In this document: one piece after another, positions 1 through 7,754 of the stretch
Layout: the number at the start of each line of letters is the position of its first letter
Position numbering within the stretch: position 1 is the first letter of the stretch
Assembly: GCF_002940945.1 (NCBI RefSeq)
Contig: NZ_PNFV01000001.1
Location: 284,750-348,749, forward strand
DNA length: 64,000 bases
Reading direction: 5' to 3'
Source: Limosilactobacillus pontis
Lineage (GTDB): Bacteria; Bacillota; Bacilli; Lactobacillales; Lactobacillaceae
Made by a program: the position numbers and the translations under genes
The notes under the pieces: model-generated
Told to the model about the DNA's origin: nothing
Databases searched by the model: none
What the model saw: the letters and a program-made list of their open reading frames with translations, nothing else

Positions 1-18
1 CTGCATAATCACACTTCC

Positions 19-330
19 TTAGATTCGTGCTACTCGATCAGACAGGTCACGCAGGTCCTTATTAGCCGAAACCTTAAATAGGACCAACACACGACCAATC
101 GATTGGACCACTTGAATATCCGTATTCTGTTCGATAAAGGCCTTTAGCTCAGCGGTGGTAACATCCGCGTTTTGCAGGATGTTGACCTTGATCAGTTCAC
201 GACGGTCTAGAGCGCCATCTAGCTGGGCCAGCCACTGGTCGGTCAGGCCCTCCTTCCCCACAGCAAAAATCGGCTGCAGGTGGTTAGCCTGGGCTCGTAA
301 GAAACGTTTTTGTTTTCCTCGTAATTGCAT
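19..330 (-). CDS. yhbY: YhbY/YqeI family RNA-binding protein (CRM domain)
   Basis: This 103-aa protein is a single CRM domain, an RNA-binding fold found on pre-50S ribosomal particles. The GKEGL segment near residues 26-30 matches the family's conserved GxxG-type loop, and the C-terminal part carries the usual IGRVLVLFK strand. It lies 17 bp after yqeH and follows yqeG-yqeH, the order seen in Bacillus (yqeG-yqeH-aroE-yqeI), so a role in large-subunit or rRNA maturation is inferred from family and context. The downstream partner genes fall outside the window. Identification is secure; the exact RNA target is not known. Confidence 0.93.
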   Translation of the reverse strand: MQLRGKQKRFLRAQANHLQPIFAVGKEGLTDQWLAQLDGALDRRELIKVNILQNADVTTAELKAFIEQNTDIQVVQSIGRVLVLFKVSANKDLRDLSDRVARI

Positions 331-347
331 TATTAAACCTCACTTAA

Positions 348-1466
348 TTAAATCATCGCACGACGAACCAGGGCCGCCACGCCCTTCGGTACCCAGGCAG
401 CAACAGTGGTTCCAGCTGGAACAGTAATCCATCCCAGTCCTTCAAAGACAATATCACTCTTTGCGTGAACCCGAAACTCCTCGCGTTCCAACGGCGGGAA
501 GGCGGCCAGGTCAGCCTTTGACGGCGGCGTCAGAAGCTCACCGACGTGTCGCTCATAGAAGCTGTCTGCGTTGCTCAGCTTGGTTCGGTGGATCGTCAGG
601 TTATTGTCAAAGTAGGCCACTAATCCGGCCCGCTCCCCCTTCAGGTAGTCGAAACGGGCGATCCCCCCCAAGAACAGGGTCTGTTCCGGATTCAATTGGT
701 AGGTTCGCGGCTTGATCTCCTTTTGTGGGGCAACCAGTTTTAATGCCTTAGGCGACAAAACATGGGCCATCTGATGGGAATGAATGATCCCTGGAGTATC
801 GATTAGGCGGTGACCATCGTCCAATGGGATCTCGATCTCATCCAGGGTCGTACCTGGAAAGCGGGAGGTGGTGATCAAATCTTGGACCCCGGTTCGCAGT
901 TTAATGATCTGGTTAATCAGAGTCGACTTACCAACGTTGGTGACGCCGACCACATAAACATCCCGGTCGCCCCGGTACTTCTCAATCGTATCCAGGAGGG
1001 CGTCAATCTGGTGATTCTTTTTGGCCGATACCAGAACAGTGTCAATTGGCCGCAACCCAGCCTGGTTAGCCTGCTGACGAATCCAGTCACGCAACTTAGG
1101 GCGGCGTAATGAGTGCGGAAGAAGATCTTCCTTGTTTCCGACCAGCAGGATCGGATTGTCGCCAACGAAGCGGTGGAGACCCGGAATCAGGCTGCCATTG
1201 AAGTCAAAGATATCGACCACGTAGACTATCAGGGCCTTGGCCTGCCCAATCTGGCTCAGCAACTTCAAGAAGTCATCGTCAGACAAGGAAACCGGCGCGA
1301 TTTCGTTGTAGTGGCGCAAACGAAAACAGCGCTGACAGTATAGTTCATTGGTGGCTAACCCCTTCTCAATTGCTGACTTAGGGGTGTAACCCGGAGCAGT
1401 TCGGTCGGTCGATTGGATAACCGCACCACAACCGATACACCGTAGTTGATCGTCTTGTTCACTCAT
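348..1466 (-). CDS. yqeH: Ribosome biogenesis GTPase YqeH (circularly permuted)
   Basis: The 372-aa protein opens with a zinc finger (C10-C13 and C44-C47). Its GTPase motifs are circularly permuted: NKEDL (G4) and SAKK (G5) come before the P-loop GVTNVGKS and the DTPG motif. This order is diagnostic of the YqeH/RbgA/YjeQ class. YqeH is needed for 30S subunit assembly and 16S rRNA stability in Bacillus; that function is taken from the family. Its start overlaps the end of yqeG by 8 bp, so translation is probably coupled. Confidence 0.96.
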   Translation of the reverse strand: MSEQDDQLRCIGCGAVIQSTDRTAPGYTPKSAIEKGLATNELYCQRCFRLRHYNEIAPVSLSDDDFLKLLSQIGQAKALIVYVVDIFDFNGSLIPGLHRFVGDNPILLVGNKEDLLPHSLRRPKLRDWIRQQANQAGLRPIDTVLVSAKKNHQIDALLDTIEKYRGDRDVYVVGVTNVGKSTLINQIIKLRTGVQDLITTSRFPGTTLDEIEIPLDDGHRLIDTPGIIHSHQMAHVLSPKALKLVAPQKEIKPRTYQLNPEQTLFLGGIARFDYLKGERAGLVAYFDNNLTIHRTKLSNADSFYERHVGELLTPPSKADLAAFPPLEREEFRVHAKSDIVFEGLGWITVPAGTTVAAWVPKGVAALVRRAMI

Positions 1467-1995
1467 CTTTTGTCAATCCCTCCTGCCATTGCATTTCTGG
1501 ATATTTCTGCTTCAGCCGTTTTTCCACCAGGTTGTCCATGAAACGGTTAGGCCAGGTGACCCACTTATCCGTACTGATCAGGGGCTGGACCAGGATACTG
1601 TAAACCCCGGCTCGGTTAGCCGCGATCACGTCGGTCATCAACTGGTCACCGACCATCACCACCTCGTGACGTTTCAATCCCAGTTTACGCCGGGCCCGGG
1701 TGATACCAAAGCTCAGCGGCTTCAGCGCCCGAGAAATAAATGGCAGTTTTAAGCTAGCCGTCGCCCGAGCCACCCGCTGCTTGCTATTGTTGGAAATCAC
1801 AATCAGGGGGATACCGGCTGCGTGGAGTTCGGCCATCCACTGGCGCAGTGCAGGTGTCCCATCAGGGTTATTCCAGGCAATCAGGGTATTGTCTAAGTCG
1901 GAGAAAACGGCCCGGATCCCCCTGGCTTGGAGTTGCTGTGGTGAAACCTGGTAGATGTTTCTCACCATCCAGGTTGGCTTAAATTTTTCTAACAA
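1459..1995 (-). CDS. yqeG: YqeG family HAD-type phosphatase
   Basis: This 178-aa haloacid-dehalogenase-superfamily protein carries motif I as DLDNTL near residues 34-39, a SNNS motif II, and a late GDQLMTD motif. The start is a TTG preceded by GAGGTG at a 6-nt spacing. It is first in the yqeG-yqeH-yhbY run and is probably co-transcribed with ribosome-assembly genes. The physiological substrate of YqeG is not established. The family is sometimes compared with phosphatidylglycerophosphate phosphatases, which cannot be decided from sequence here. Confidence 0.92.
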   Translation of the reverse strand: MLEKFKPTWMVRNIYQVSPQQLQARGIRAVFSDLDNTLIAWNNPDGTPALRQWMAELHAAGIPLIVISNNSKQRVARATASLKLPFISRALKPLSFGITRARRKLGLKRHEVVMVGDQLMTDVIAANRAGVYSILVQPLISTDKWVTWPNRFMDNLVEKRLKQKYPEMQWQEGLTKDE

Positions 1996-2080
1996 GATTA
2001 CACCTCGTTATGCAGTATTAAATTAATTATAGCGATTGTTCAAACGGGTTTCAATTGATCTAACGCCACCCGTCCGATCA

Positions 2081-2115
2081 AAAAAGCCACCCATCGAATC
2101 AAAGGGATGGGTGGC
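2081..2115 (-). terminator. Rho-independent terminator of infC-rpmI-rplT
   Basis: A 10-bp perfect stem (GCCACCCATC/GATGGGTGGC) lies just after the rplT stop and is followed by a T-run when read on the minus strand. Confidence 0.9.
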
Positions 2116-2129
2116 TCAAGTTTTCAATC

Positions 2130-2483
2130 TTAGTTGAGGGCCTTCTTGGCTTCATCAACGATGGCCGTGAATGCCTTTGGGTCGTTAACAGCCAGGTCAG
2201 CCAACATCTTCCGGTTGATGTCGATGTTAGCCAGTTTCAGACCGTGCATCAACTTGCTGTAGCTGATGTTGTTAATCCGAGCAGCTGCGTTGATCCGGGC
2301 AATCCAGAGTTCACGGAACTTACGCTTGTTAACCTTCCGATCACGGAAAGCGTAAACGTAACTCTTCATTACCTGGTCCTTAGCAGTCTTGAACAGACGG
2401 TGCTTTGAACCCCGGTAACCCTTTGCCAACTTCATGATGCGCTTGCGACGTGCGCGCGTAACAGTTCCACCTTTAACTCGCAT
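2130..2483 (-). CDS. rplT: 50S ribosomal protein L20
   Basis: This 117-aa basic protein has the expected L20 start (MRVKGGTV) and the [16 protein letters not shown] segment. L20 binds 23S rRNA early in 50S assembly. In low-GC Gram-positives it also represses its own operon by binding a leader RNA that mimics its rRNA site; such a leader precedes infC here. It is third in infC-rpmI-rplT and is followed by a strong terminator. The length is typical. Confidence 0.99.
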   Translation of the reverse strand: MRVKGGTVTRARRKRIMKLAKGYRGSKHRLFKTAKDQVMKSYVYAFRDRKVNKRKFRELWIARINAAARINNISYSKLMHGLKLANIDINRKMLADLAVNDPKAFTAIVDEAKKALN

Positions 2484-2526
2484 GTTGAAATCCTCCTACG
2501 TATATATTTATTTAGTCAATTGAAGT

Positions 2527-2724
2527 TTACTTGAATGGCAGTAACTTCTTGTAACGCTTTACGTTGGACTTGTCCATCATGCTCAAGCCACGTAATTGAC
2601 GACGTTGCTTCTTGGTCTTACCGTGGAAACGGTGACTGGTAAATGAGTTACCACTCTTGAATCCACCATTAGCGGTACGCTTGAAACGCTTTGCAGCAGC
2701 GCGGTTAGTCTTCATCTTTGGCAT
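2527..2724 (-). CDS. rpmI: 50S ribosomal protein L35
   Basis: This 65-aa very basic protein begins [15 protein letters not shown] and matches L35 in length and composition. It sits between infC and rplT, 22 bp after infC and 43 bp before rplT. It is a structural 50S protein and is probably controlled with the operon through the upstream L20-type leader. Confidence 0.99.
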   Translation of the reverse strand: MPKMKTNRAAAKRFKRTANGGFKSGNSFTSHRFHGKTKKQRRQLRGLSMMDKSNVKRYKKLLPFK

Positions 2725-2746
2725 AACTTATTCCTACCTTCTTAAA

Positions 2747-3271
2747 TTATTTTTTCGCTTTATCAGCAGCTGGGGCGAGCGTCAAGAAGATGCTCCGTCC
2801 CTCCATCTTTGGACGTTGGACAACAGTAGCAATGTCTGAAGTTTCTTCAGCCATCCGTTCAATCATGTCACGACCGATATCCTTGTGTGTAATGGCACGG
2901 CCACGGAAACGCAACGAAACCCGAACCTTATCGCCCTTTTCGATGAACTTACGAACCCGCTTCAGCTTAACATTGAAGTCGTTCGTATCAATCGATGGAC
3001 TCAGACGAATTTCCTTAACGGTTACTGTCTTTTGTTTCTTACGAGCTTCACGCTCTTTCTTTTGCATCTCGAAACGGTACTTACCGTAATCCATAATGCG
3101 GGCAACAGCTGGCCGGGCCTTTGGTGCAACTAACACCAAATCAAGGTTGGCATCTTCTGCCAATTGAAGTGCTTCACGCTTCGACTTGATCCCTAACTGT
3201 TCACCGTTTTGATCAATCAGCCGCACTTCCCGTGCACGAATACCGTTATTGACAATCATATCTTGTGCTAT
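2747..3271 (-). CDS. infC: Translation initiation factor IF-3, probably using an AUA start
   Basis: IF-3 keeps 30S subunits free and proofreads start-codon choice. The protein has the N-terminal [12 protein letters not shown] segment and the C-terminal domain with SLRFRGR. The first ATG (3257-3259) lies 21 nt after the only good ribosome binding site (GGAGG at 3281-3285). Four codons earlier, in frame, an ATA at 3269-3271 sits 9 nt from that site and adds (M)AQD. Lactobacillus IF-3 proteins usually have extra residues before the MVNNGIR segment. I therefore place the start at AUA, consistent with the non-canonical infC starts used for IF-3 autoregulation. The reading frame itself is certain; the start is inferred. 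Confidence 0.9.
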   Translation of the reverse strand: MAQDMIVNNGIRAREVRLIDQNGEQLGIKSKREALQLAEDANLDLVLVAPKARPAVARIMDYGKYRFEMQKKEREARKKQKTVTVKEIRLSPSIDTNDFNVKLKRVRKFIEKGDKVRVSLRFRGRAITHKDIGRDMIERMAEETSDIATVVQRPKMEGRSIFLTLAPAADKAKK

Positions 3272-3287
3272 GGCAACGCACCTCCAA

Positions 3288-3455
3288 TTTTATTAGCGAA
3301 AGATCAAGCAAAAAAAGCGGGATGCAAACTGCACCCCGCTAAACAGGAGCAGACCTCGTTCGTCTGCTCAATTTCATCTCGTCAGCCCGACGATCCTTAT
3401 CGCCCAGGCGAGAAGCGGGTGCTTCTGCTTTTTCTTTCAACGTTTACTAGACTAC
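3288..3455 (-). ncRNA. L20-type attenuator leader of infC-rpmI-rplT
   Basis: About 160 nt of leader RNA precede infC. Read on the minus strand it contains several paired segments: AGAAGC...GCTTCT near 3398-3430, and GAGCAGACG...GTCTGCTC near 3347-3371. It ends in an intrinsic terminator before the infC ribosome binding site. The position and the terminator match the L20 leader of Firmicutes, where L20 binding promotes premature termination. The assignment is from context and architecture, not from a covariance-model hit. Confidence 0.75.
3311..3340 (-). terminator. Leader attenuator terminator before infC
   Basis: On the minus strand AGCGGGGTGC pairs with GCATCCCGCT and is followed by a run of seven T. 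It lies upstream of the infC start, so it acts as an attenuator rather than an operon terminator. Confidence 0.85.
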
Positions 3456-3477
3456 AAAACTATAGACTAAATGTCAA
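3449..3477 (-). promoter_or_regulatory. infC operon promoter
   Basis: On the minus strand TTGACA (3477-3472) is followed after 17 bp by TAGTCT (3454-3449). The -35 is perfect and the -10 is weak. Transcription would start just before the leader RNA. Confidence 0.6.
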
Positions 3478-3481
3478 GGGA

Positions 3482-4420
3482 TTATCCCTTCTTCCGCAGA
3501 TTTTCTCCGTTCATCGTGATCTCTCGGGAGAGAAACCTGATCCGCTCCATAATCCGGGCCGCTTTAACCGGCTCCACGACCCCTTGGTTGTTGATCGCCA
3601 GATGCTGCTTCTCAAGCTGATCCATCGAGAAGTTGGAGCTGAAAAAGGTTGGCAATTCTTCCTGCATCCGATACTCAAGAATCACACCGAGGACGTCATC
3701 ACGAACCCAGGTCGACATGGCGTCAGCACCAATGTCATCCAGCATCAGCACTGGTGCCTTTTTGACCGCATCGATCTTCGTCCCAGCCTCATTGGTACGA
3801 ATTGAATTCTTCATTTCAACAGCAAAGCTTGGAAAATGAACCATCGTAGTGGCAACGTCGTGCTTGGCCAGTTCATTGGCCGCTGCTGCTAGCAGGTAAG
3901 TCTTACCCACCCCAAAACTCCCCGTCAGATAGAGTCCTGGCTGAAAGTGATCCGGCTGATAGTGGTCGATGAAGTCGTTGACGGCGTTATAGGCCAGTAC
4001 CCGTCCTTCCGTCCCGTTCTGATCATCAAGGTAATAATCATCCAGGGTGGCTTGGCGGATGAACTTCGGCATGTTGATCGAGTTGACCAACTGACGGAGA
4101 TATTCCTGGTGGCGACGCTCAATCAGCTGCTGGGTCGGTACGTAGGTCACATCAATTTGGCCAGCCACTAGCTGCAACTGAGGCGAGTAGCCAGGGGCCA
4201 CCGTCGCCTTACCAGCCTTAATCAATTGCTTTTCATGGAAAAACTCATACAGTTTCGATCGGCCCCGCCGGATATTCTCCTGACTTAATTGGTCACGATG
4301 CTGGTTTAGAAAATCCCGCACCTCTGGATCTTGATATACCTGTTTCATCAACTGGTCCATGTCGGCCGCGACGTTGCGTCCCTGCATCATTTTCTGAATT
4401 GTTTTGTTTAGTGATTCCAA
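3482..4420 (-). CDS. dnaI: Primosomal protein DnaI (helicase loader)
   Basis: DnaI loads the replicative helicase at origins and restart sites. This 312-aa protein has an N-terminal helicase-interaction domain and a C-terminal AAA+ domain with Walker A GSFGVGKT and Walker B VLMLDDIGAD. The upstream in-frame GTG (4429) lies inside the Shine-Dalgarno sequence, so I chose the TTG at 4420, which has GGAGGTG at a suitable distance and yields MESLNKTIQK. It follows dnaB by 5 bp, the usual primosomal pair. Confidence 0.95.
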   Translation of the reverse strand: MESLNKTIQKMMQGRNVAADMDQLMKQVYQDPEVRDFLNQHRDQLSQENIRRGRSKLYEFFHEKQLIKAGKATVAPGYSPQLQLVAGQIDVTYVPTQQLIERRHQEYLRQLVNSINMPKFIRQATLDDYYLDDQNGTEGRVLAYNAVNDFIDHYQPDHFQPGLYLTGSFGVGKTYLLAAAANELAKHDVATTMVHFPSFAVEMKNSIRTNEAGTKIDAVKKAPVLMLDDIGADAMSTWVRDDVLGVILEYRMQEELPTFFSSNFSMDQLEKQHLAINNQGVVEPVKAARIMERIRFLSREITMNGENLRKKG

Positions 4421-4425
4421 AGCAA

Positions 4426-5781
4426 TCACCTCCCCTTCCGGTTGTTAGCTTGCCGAGCTCGAGCCTTGGCAAGGGCTGACGCTGAAGCTTTCTTGGTCCG
4501 GGTAGCCTCATCCTGTTTGCTCCAGTCTGGCATCGTCTCACGAACTTCCATTCGTCGGTAACTACGCTTTCCAGCAGACCGCTTGACCGGACTTTGCTGT
4601 CTATCCTGGTTGAACTTCTTCAGCTGAATCAAGGCACTAGCCCCATCGTGGACCCCGGCCCGCAACCAATCATTGGCAATTGCATCCACAAAATTGCCCT
4701 TTAAAGTAGCGTTACCGAGGTCAGCAATCACATACCAAGAGAGAACATTAATTACAGACGATGGCAGGCTGCCGTCCTGGATCAAGCGGGTCAGGACGTT
4801 GCGCTCGCCTGCAGTAACATAGCCGCCTGTCTGCTCCTTTAGGGCCTGGAGAAAGGCTACTGGGGCATAGTTGTCGGTGCTCTTCAGCAACTGGCGGTCC
4901 TTGTTGGTCAGCTGCTTATCATCCGTCGGTATCTGTTTTCTAGGCGTTACTGTCGGGGCAGCTACCCGTTTGTACTTAGCGGCTACCTGCCGCTTGAACT
5001 TCTGGGCATCGAAGTGATTGGTTGCTAGGTCCAAAGCCCCCTGAATCTGACGGGCCATCGTCGGCTCATCAATCCCGTAAAGCTGGTGTTCAACCTCAAT
5101 CAGCTCTCGGTGAGCTGCCAAATCATCACGGGCCACGGGTTGACTCTTCAAGAGGGTCAGCAAGGTTTTCCAGTCAAAGTCAGTACTAGTGGCCACTAGG
5201 GAATGCGTTGGTGTGGTAGTAGTTATTACCTGTGCCTTCTTAACAACCGCTGGCACATTTACCAGTTCACGCTGATCAACTTGATAAGTATCCAAGAAAT
5301 GGTGACTAATGTTTTTTAGGTGGGCCCGATCACTAGTCAACCGGTAACGGTGAGCCCGTTTAACCAAGCGATCAAAAGCTTGCTCGCCGATTGCCTCCAG
5401 CAAGAGAACGCTCAGCAGGTTATCATTTAGGAATTTGTCCGGGGTTAAAGTCGACTGAAGCTCGTAAACATAAAGATCTCCCTGGGCATCGTGCTGAAAG
5501 TAGGTTGAAACAATCCCCATCCCCTCCAGACGACGCAGGCCCTCACTTAGCTGACTCTGACCAGCATTGACCTGAACCAGCAGTGTCGACTGCAGACGAC
5601 GGTCGGCAAGGGTCGGTGCGGCGATGAGCTGGCTACGCAGGGCGTAGAAGAGGCTGAAGGCTACCGGCCCCAGTACTGGCTGGTAGAAGTCGGTAAAAGT
5701 CCGGTCGCTGAAATTGATAAAGTCGGCCGCGGCGGTCACTAAATAACCCGCTTGCGGATCAAAACTGGCCCTCATCGTCAC
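4426..5781 (-). CDS. dnaB: Replication initiation/membrane attachment protein DnaB (DnaD-like)
   Basis: This 451-aa primosome protein is the Firmicutes DnaB, not the E. coli-type helicase. It acts with DnaD and DnaI to remodel DNA and load helicase. The N-terminal half is the winged-helix-like region (FINFSDRTFTDFYQPVLGPV). A DnaB/DnaD C-terminal domain with the FVDAIANDWLRAGV segment follows, and the tail is basic. The start is a GTG with AGGGGG 8 nt upstream. It lies between nrdR and dnaI as in Bacillus. Confidence 0.95.
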   Translation of the reverse strand: MTMRASFDPQAGYLVTAAADFINFSDRTFTDFYQPVLGPVAFSLFYALRSQLIAAPTLADRRLQSTLLVQVNAGQSQLSEGLRRLEGMGIVSTYFQHDAQGDLYVYELQSTLTPDKFLNDNLLSVLLLEAIGEQAFDRLVKRAHRYRLTSDRAHLKNISHHFLDTYQVDQRELVNVPAVVKKAQVITTTTPTHSLVATSTDFDWKTLLTLLKSQPVARDDLAAHRELIEVEHQLYGIDEPTMARQIQGALDLATNHFDAQKFKRQVAAKYKRVAAPTVTPRKQIPTDDKQLTNKDRQLLKSTDNYAPVAFLQALKEQTGGYVTAGERNVLTRLIQDGSLPSSVINVLSWYVIADLGNATLKGNFVDAIANDWLRAGVHDGASALIQLKKFNQDRQQSPVKRSAGKRSYRRMEVRETMPDWSKQDEATRTKKASASALAKARARQANNRKGR

Positions 5782-5793
5782 CGTTCTAACCCC

Positions 5794-6261
5794 CTACTTT
5801 TTCTTGTGTTCATCCTTGACCATCGTTTCCAACTCGCTCATGAAGGCATCCACATCCTTGAACTGCCGGTAGACGCTGGCAAAGCGGATGTAGGCAATCT
5901 CGTCAACACCCTTCAGCTCGTTCATCACGAATTTGCCGATGACCTGGCTGGAGACCTCGTTTTCTCCAAGTCCCCGTACCTGTTTCTCTACCTTATCGGT
6001 CAGCTTAGTCAGGCGCTCCATGCTCACCGGCCGTTTCTCAGCGGACCGGACAATCCCGTTTAGAATCTTCTGTCGGCTGAATTCCTGCCGGGTGCCATCC
6101 TTCTTAATGACTAGCAGTGGCGTCTCCTCATAGCGCTCGAAGGTGGTAAAGCGGAATCCACAGTGGACACATTCACGCCGACGTCGGATGAAGGTACCGT
6201 CTTCACTAGGACGGCTATCTACCACCCGTGAACCATTTTTATGACAGTGTGGGCATCGCAA
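5794..6261 (-). CDS. nrdR: Transcriptional repressor NrdR
   Basis: NrdR senses dATP/ATP and represses ribonucleotide reductase genes. The 155-aa protein has the N-terminal zinc ribbon (CPHC...CVHCGFRF) followed by an ATP-cone (VIKKDGTRQEFSRQKI). The frame is open further upstream, but the true start is almost certainly the TTG at 6261: it gives (M)RCPHCHKNGSRV, the normal NrdR N-terminus, and has AAAGGAGG 8 nt before it. Tandem NrdR-type boxes upstream of nrdD (62096-62142) are probable targets. Confidence 0.97.
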   Translation of the reverse strand: MRCPHCHKNGSRVVDSRPSEDGTFIRRRRECVHCGFRFTTFERYEETPLLVIKKDGTRQEFSRQKILNGIVRSAEKRPVSMERLTKLTDKVEKQVRGLGENEVSSQVIGKFVMNELKGVDEIAYIRFASVYRQFKDVDAFMSELETMVKDEHKKK

Positions 6262-6301
6262 AGCGTTCCCCTCCTTTTGAATAGTTACGTAGTACTTTAT
6301 T

Positions 6302-6904
6302 TTACCGCGTGCCCTGCAGGTCTTCAACCAATTGGGCTACCTGACGGCGCGTTTGCTCCAGGCTGCCATCGTTATTAATTACTACATCCGCCCTGGCCAT
6401 CTTCGTACTTAGAGGAAGCTGGGCAGCAATCCGGGCCTGGGCCGCCGCCTTTGAATAGCCGTTGCGGGCCATCAACCGACACAACTCGGTTATCGGACTC
6501 ACCCAGACAACCACGACCATGTCGCAGTCCGTGTCATACCCCTCTTCGAACAGAAGCGGTACATCTAGGACAACGTTGGCAACCCCCTGCCGCTTAAAAT
6601 TAGCGACAGCTTGCCAAATGGCATCTCTAATCAGGGGCTGCATTACCCGGTCGAGTTTGTGACGGGCAGTTGGGTCAGCAAATACCAGCTGTCCCAGCCG
6701 TTGCCGATTCAGGTTGCCATCAGGAGCAATAACCCCTTGACCAAAGATGGCCGCTAGCTTGTCCAAGGCTACTGAACCGGGACGCTGGACCTGGCGGGCA
6801 ACCTGGTCGGCATCGACGATCGGCAGGCCTGCCTGGCGTAGGAGGTTGCTGACGGTCGACTTACCACTGGCGATTCCACCAGTCAAACCAATGATCCTTG
6901 TCAT
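6302..6904 (-). CDS. coaE: Dephospho-CoA kinase
   Basis: CoaE phosphorylates dephospho-CoA in the last step of coenzyme A synthesis. This 200-aa P-loop kinase has GLTGGIASGKST at the N-terminus and a DVPLLFE motif near the middle. The start ATG at 6904 overlaps the mutM stop as ATGA and has GGAGGAGG upstream, so I reject the longer in-frame extension. It is part of the polA-mutM-coaE-nrdR run. Confidence 0.97.
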   Translation of the reverse strand: MTRIIGLTGGIASGKSTVSNLLRQAGLPIVDADQVARQVQRPGSVALDKLAAIFGQGVIAPDGNLNRQRLGQLVFADPTARHKLDRVMQPLIRDAIWQAVANFKRQGVANVVLDVPLLFEEGYDTDCDMVVVVWVSPITELCRLMARNGYSKAAAQARIAAQLPLSTKMARADVVINNDGSLEQTRRQVAQLVEDLQGTR

Positions 6905-7740
6905 TGTTCCTCCTCCCGCAGCGGCTGGCAGTGGGGACAATAGGTGGTCCCGCGCTGGGCCACCTTAATCTTGACCATCTTGGTTCCACAGCGCGGACAC
7001 CTGTCGCCGCCGTGGCCGTACGCATTAAGCCGATTTTGGAAGCCGCCTGCATCCCCAAAGGCGTTAGTGAAGGTGTGAACCGTCGTCCCCTTGTACCTAA
7101 TGGCCTGAACCAGCTCCGCGATGATGTTATCGTGGAGAACTTTGATCTGCTGGTCGGTCAACGTATTGGCAGGTTGCTCCGGATTAATCTTGCTCATCCA
7201 GAGAACCTCATCAGCGTAAATGTTCCCCAGGCCGGCGACATGGTGCTGGTTGAGGAGGAAAGGTTTGATCTTCCCCCGGCTCTTACGGAGTTCGGTAGCA
7301 AAGAAGTCCAACTTAAACGCTTCCGGTGTCGGCTCCGGCCCAATTGTCTTGAGCCCACCGACTTGCATCTCATCTCCCGTCTGCACCAGAGTCATCCGAC
7401 CGAACTTGCGGGTATCGTGATAGCAGAGCTCAGTGCCGTCCGTGAACTGAAAGACAACATGGGTGTGCTTATCAATCGGCCCACCGACCGGCTGACTAAA
7501 GTACTGCCCCTCCATACGCAGGTGGGAGACCATTGTTAAATTGTTGCTGAACCGAAAGAGCAGGTACTTGCCCCGTCGGTCAATATCCTCAATCGTCTGG
7601 CCGATCAGGGCCTGGCGAAACTCCTCGACATCATTAGTGATGGTTTTACCGTAGTAGACATCAATAGCATTAATCTTACGTCCCTTAGCGATCTTCAGTA
7701 AACCGCGCCGGACAGTTTCCACTTCTGGTAATTCTGGCAA
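6901..7740 (-). CDS. mutM: Formamidopyrimidine-DNA glycosylase
   Basis: MutM (Fpg) excises 8-oxoguanine and other oxidised purines and nicks the DNA. The 279-aa protein starts MPELPEVETV, so the catalytic proline P2 and E3 are intact. It ends with a zinc finger (CPRCG...CPHC). The helix-two-turn-helix region (HVAGLGNIYADEVLW) is present. It is 14 bp after polA and overlaps coaE by 4 bp, so the repair genes are translationally linked. Confidence 0.98.
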   Translation of the reverse strand: MPELPEVETVRRGLLKIAKGRKINAIDVYYGKTITNDVEEFRQALIGQTIEDIDRRGKYLLFRFSNNLTMVSHLRMEGQYFSQPVGGPIDKHTHVVFQFTDGTELCYHDTRKFGRMTLVQTGDEMQVGGLKTIGPEPTPEAFKLDFFATELRKSRGKIKPFLLNQHHVAGLGNIYADEVLWMSKINPEQPANTLTDQQIKVLHDNIIAELVQAIRYKGTTVHTFTNAFGDAGGFQNRLNAYGHGGDRCPRCGTKMVKIKVAQRGTTYCPHCQPLREEEQ

Positions 7741-7754
7741 TTTGAACTACTCCC

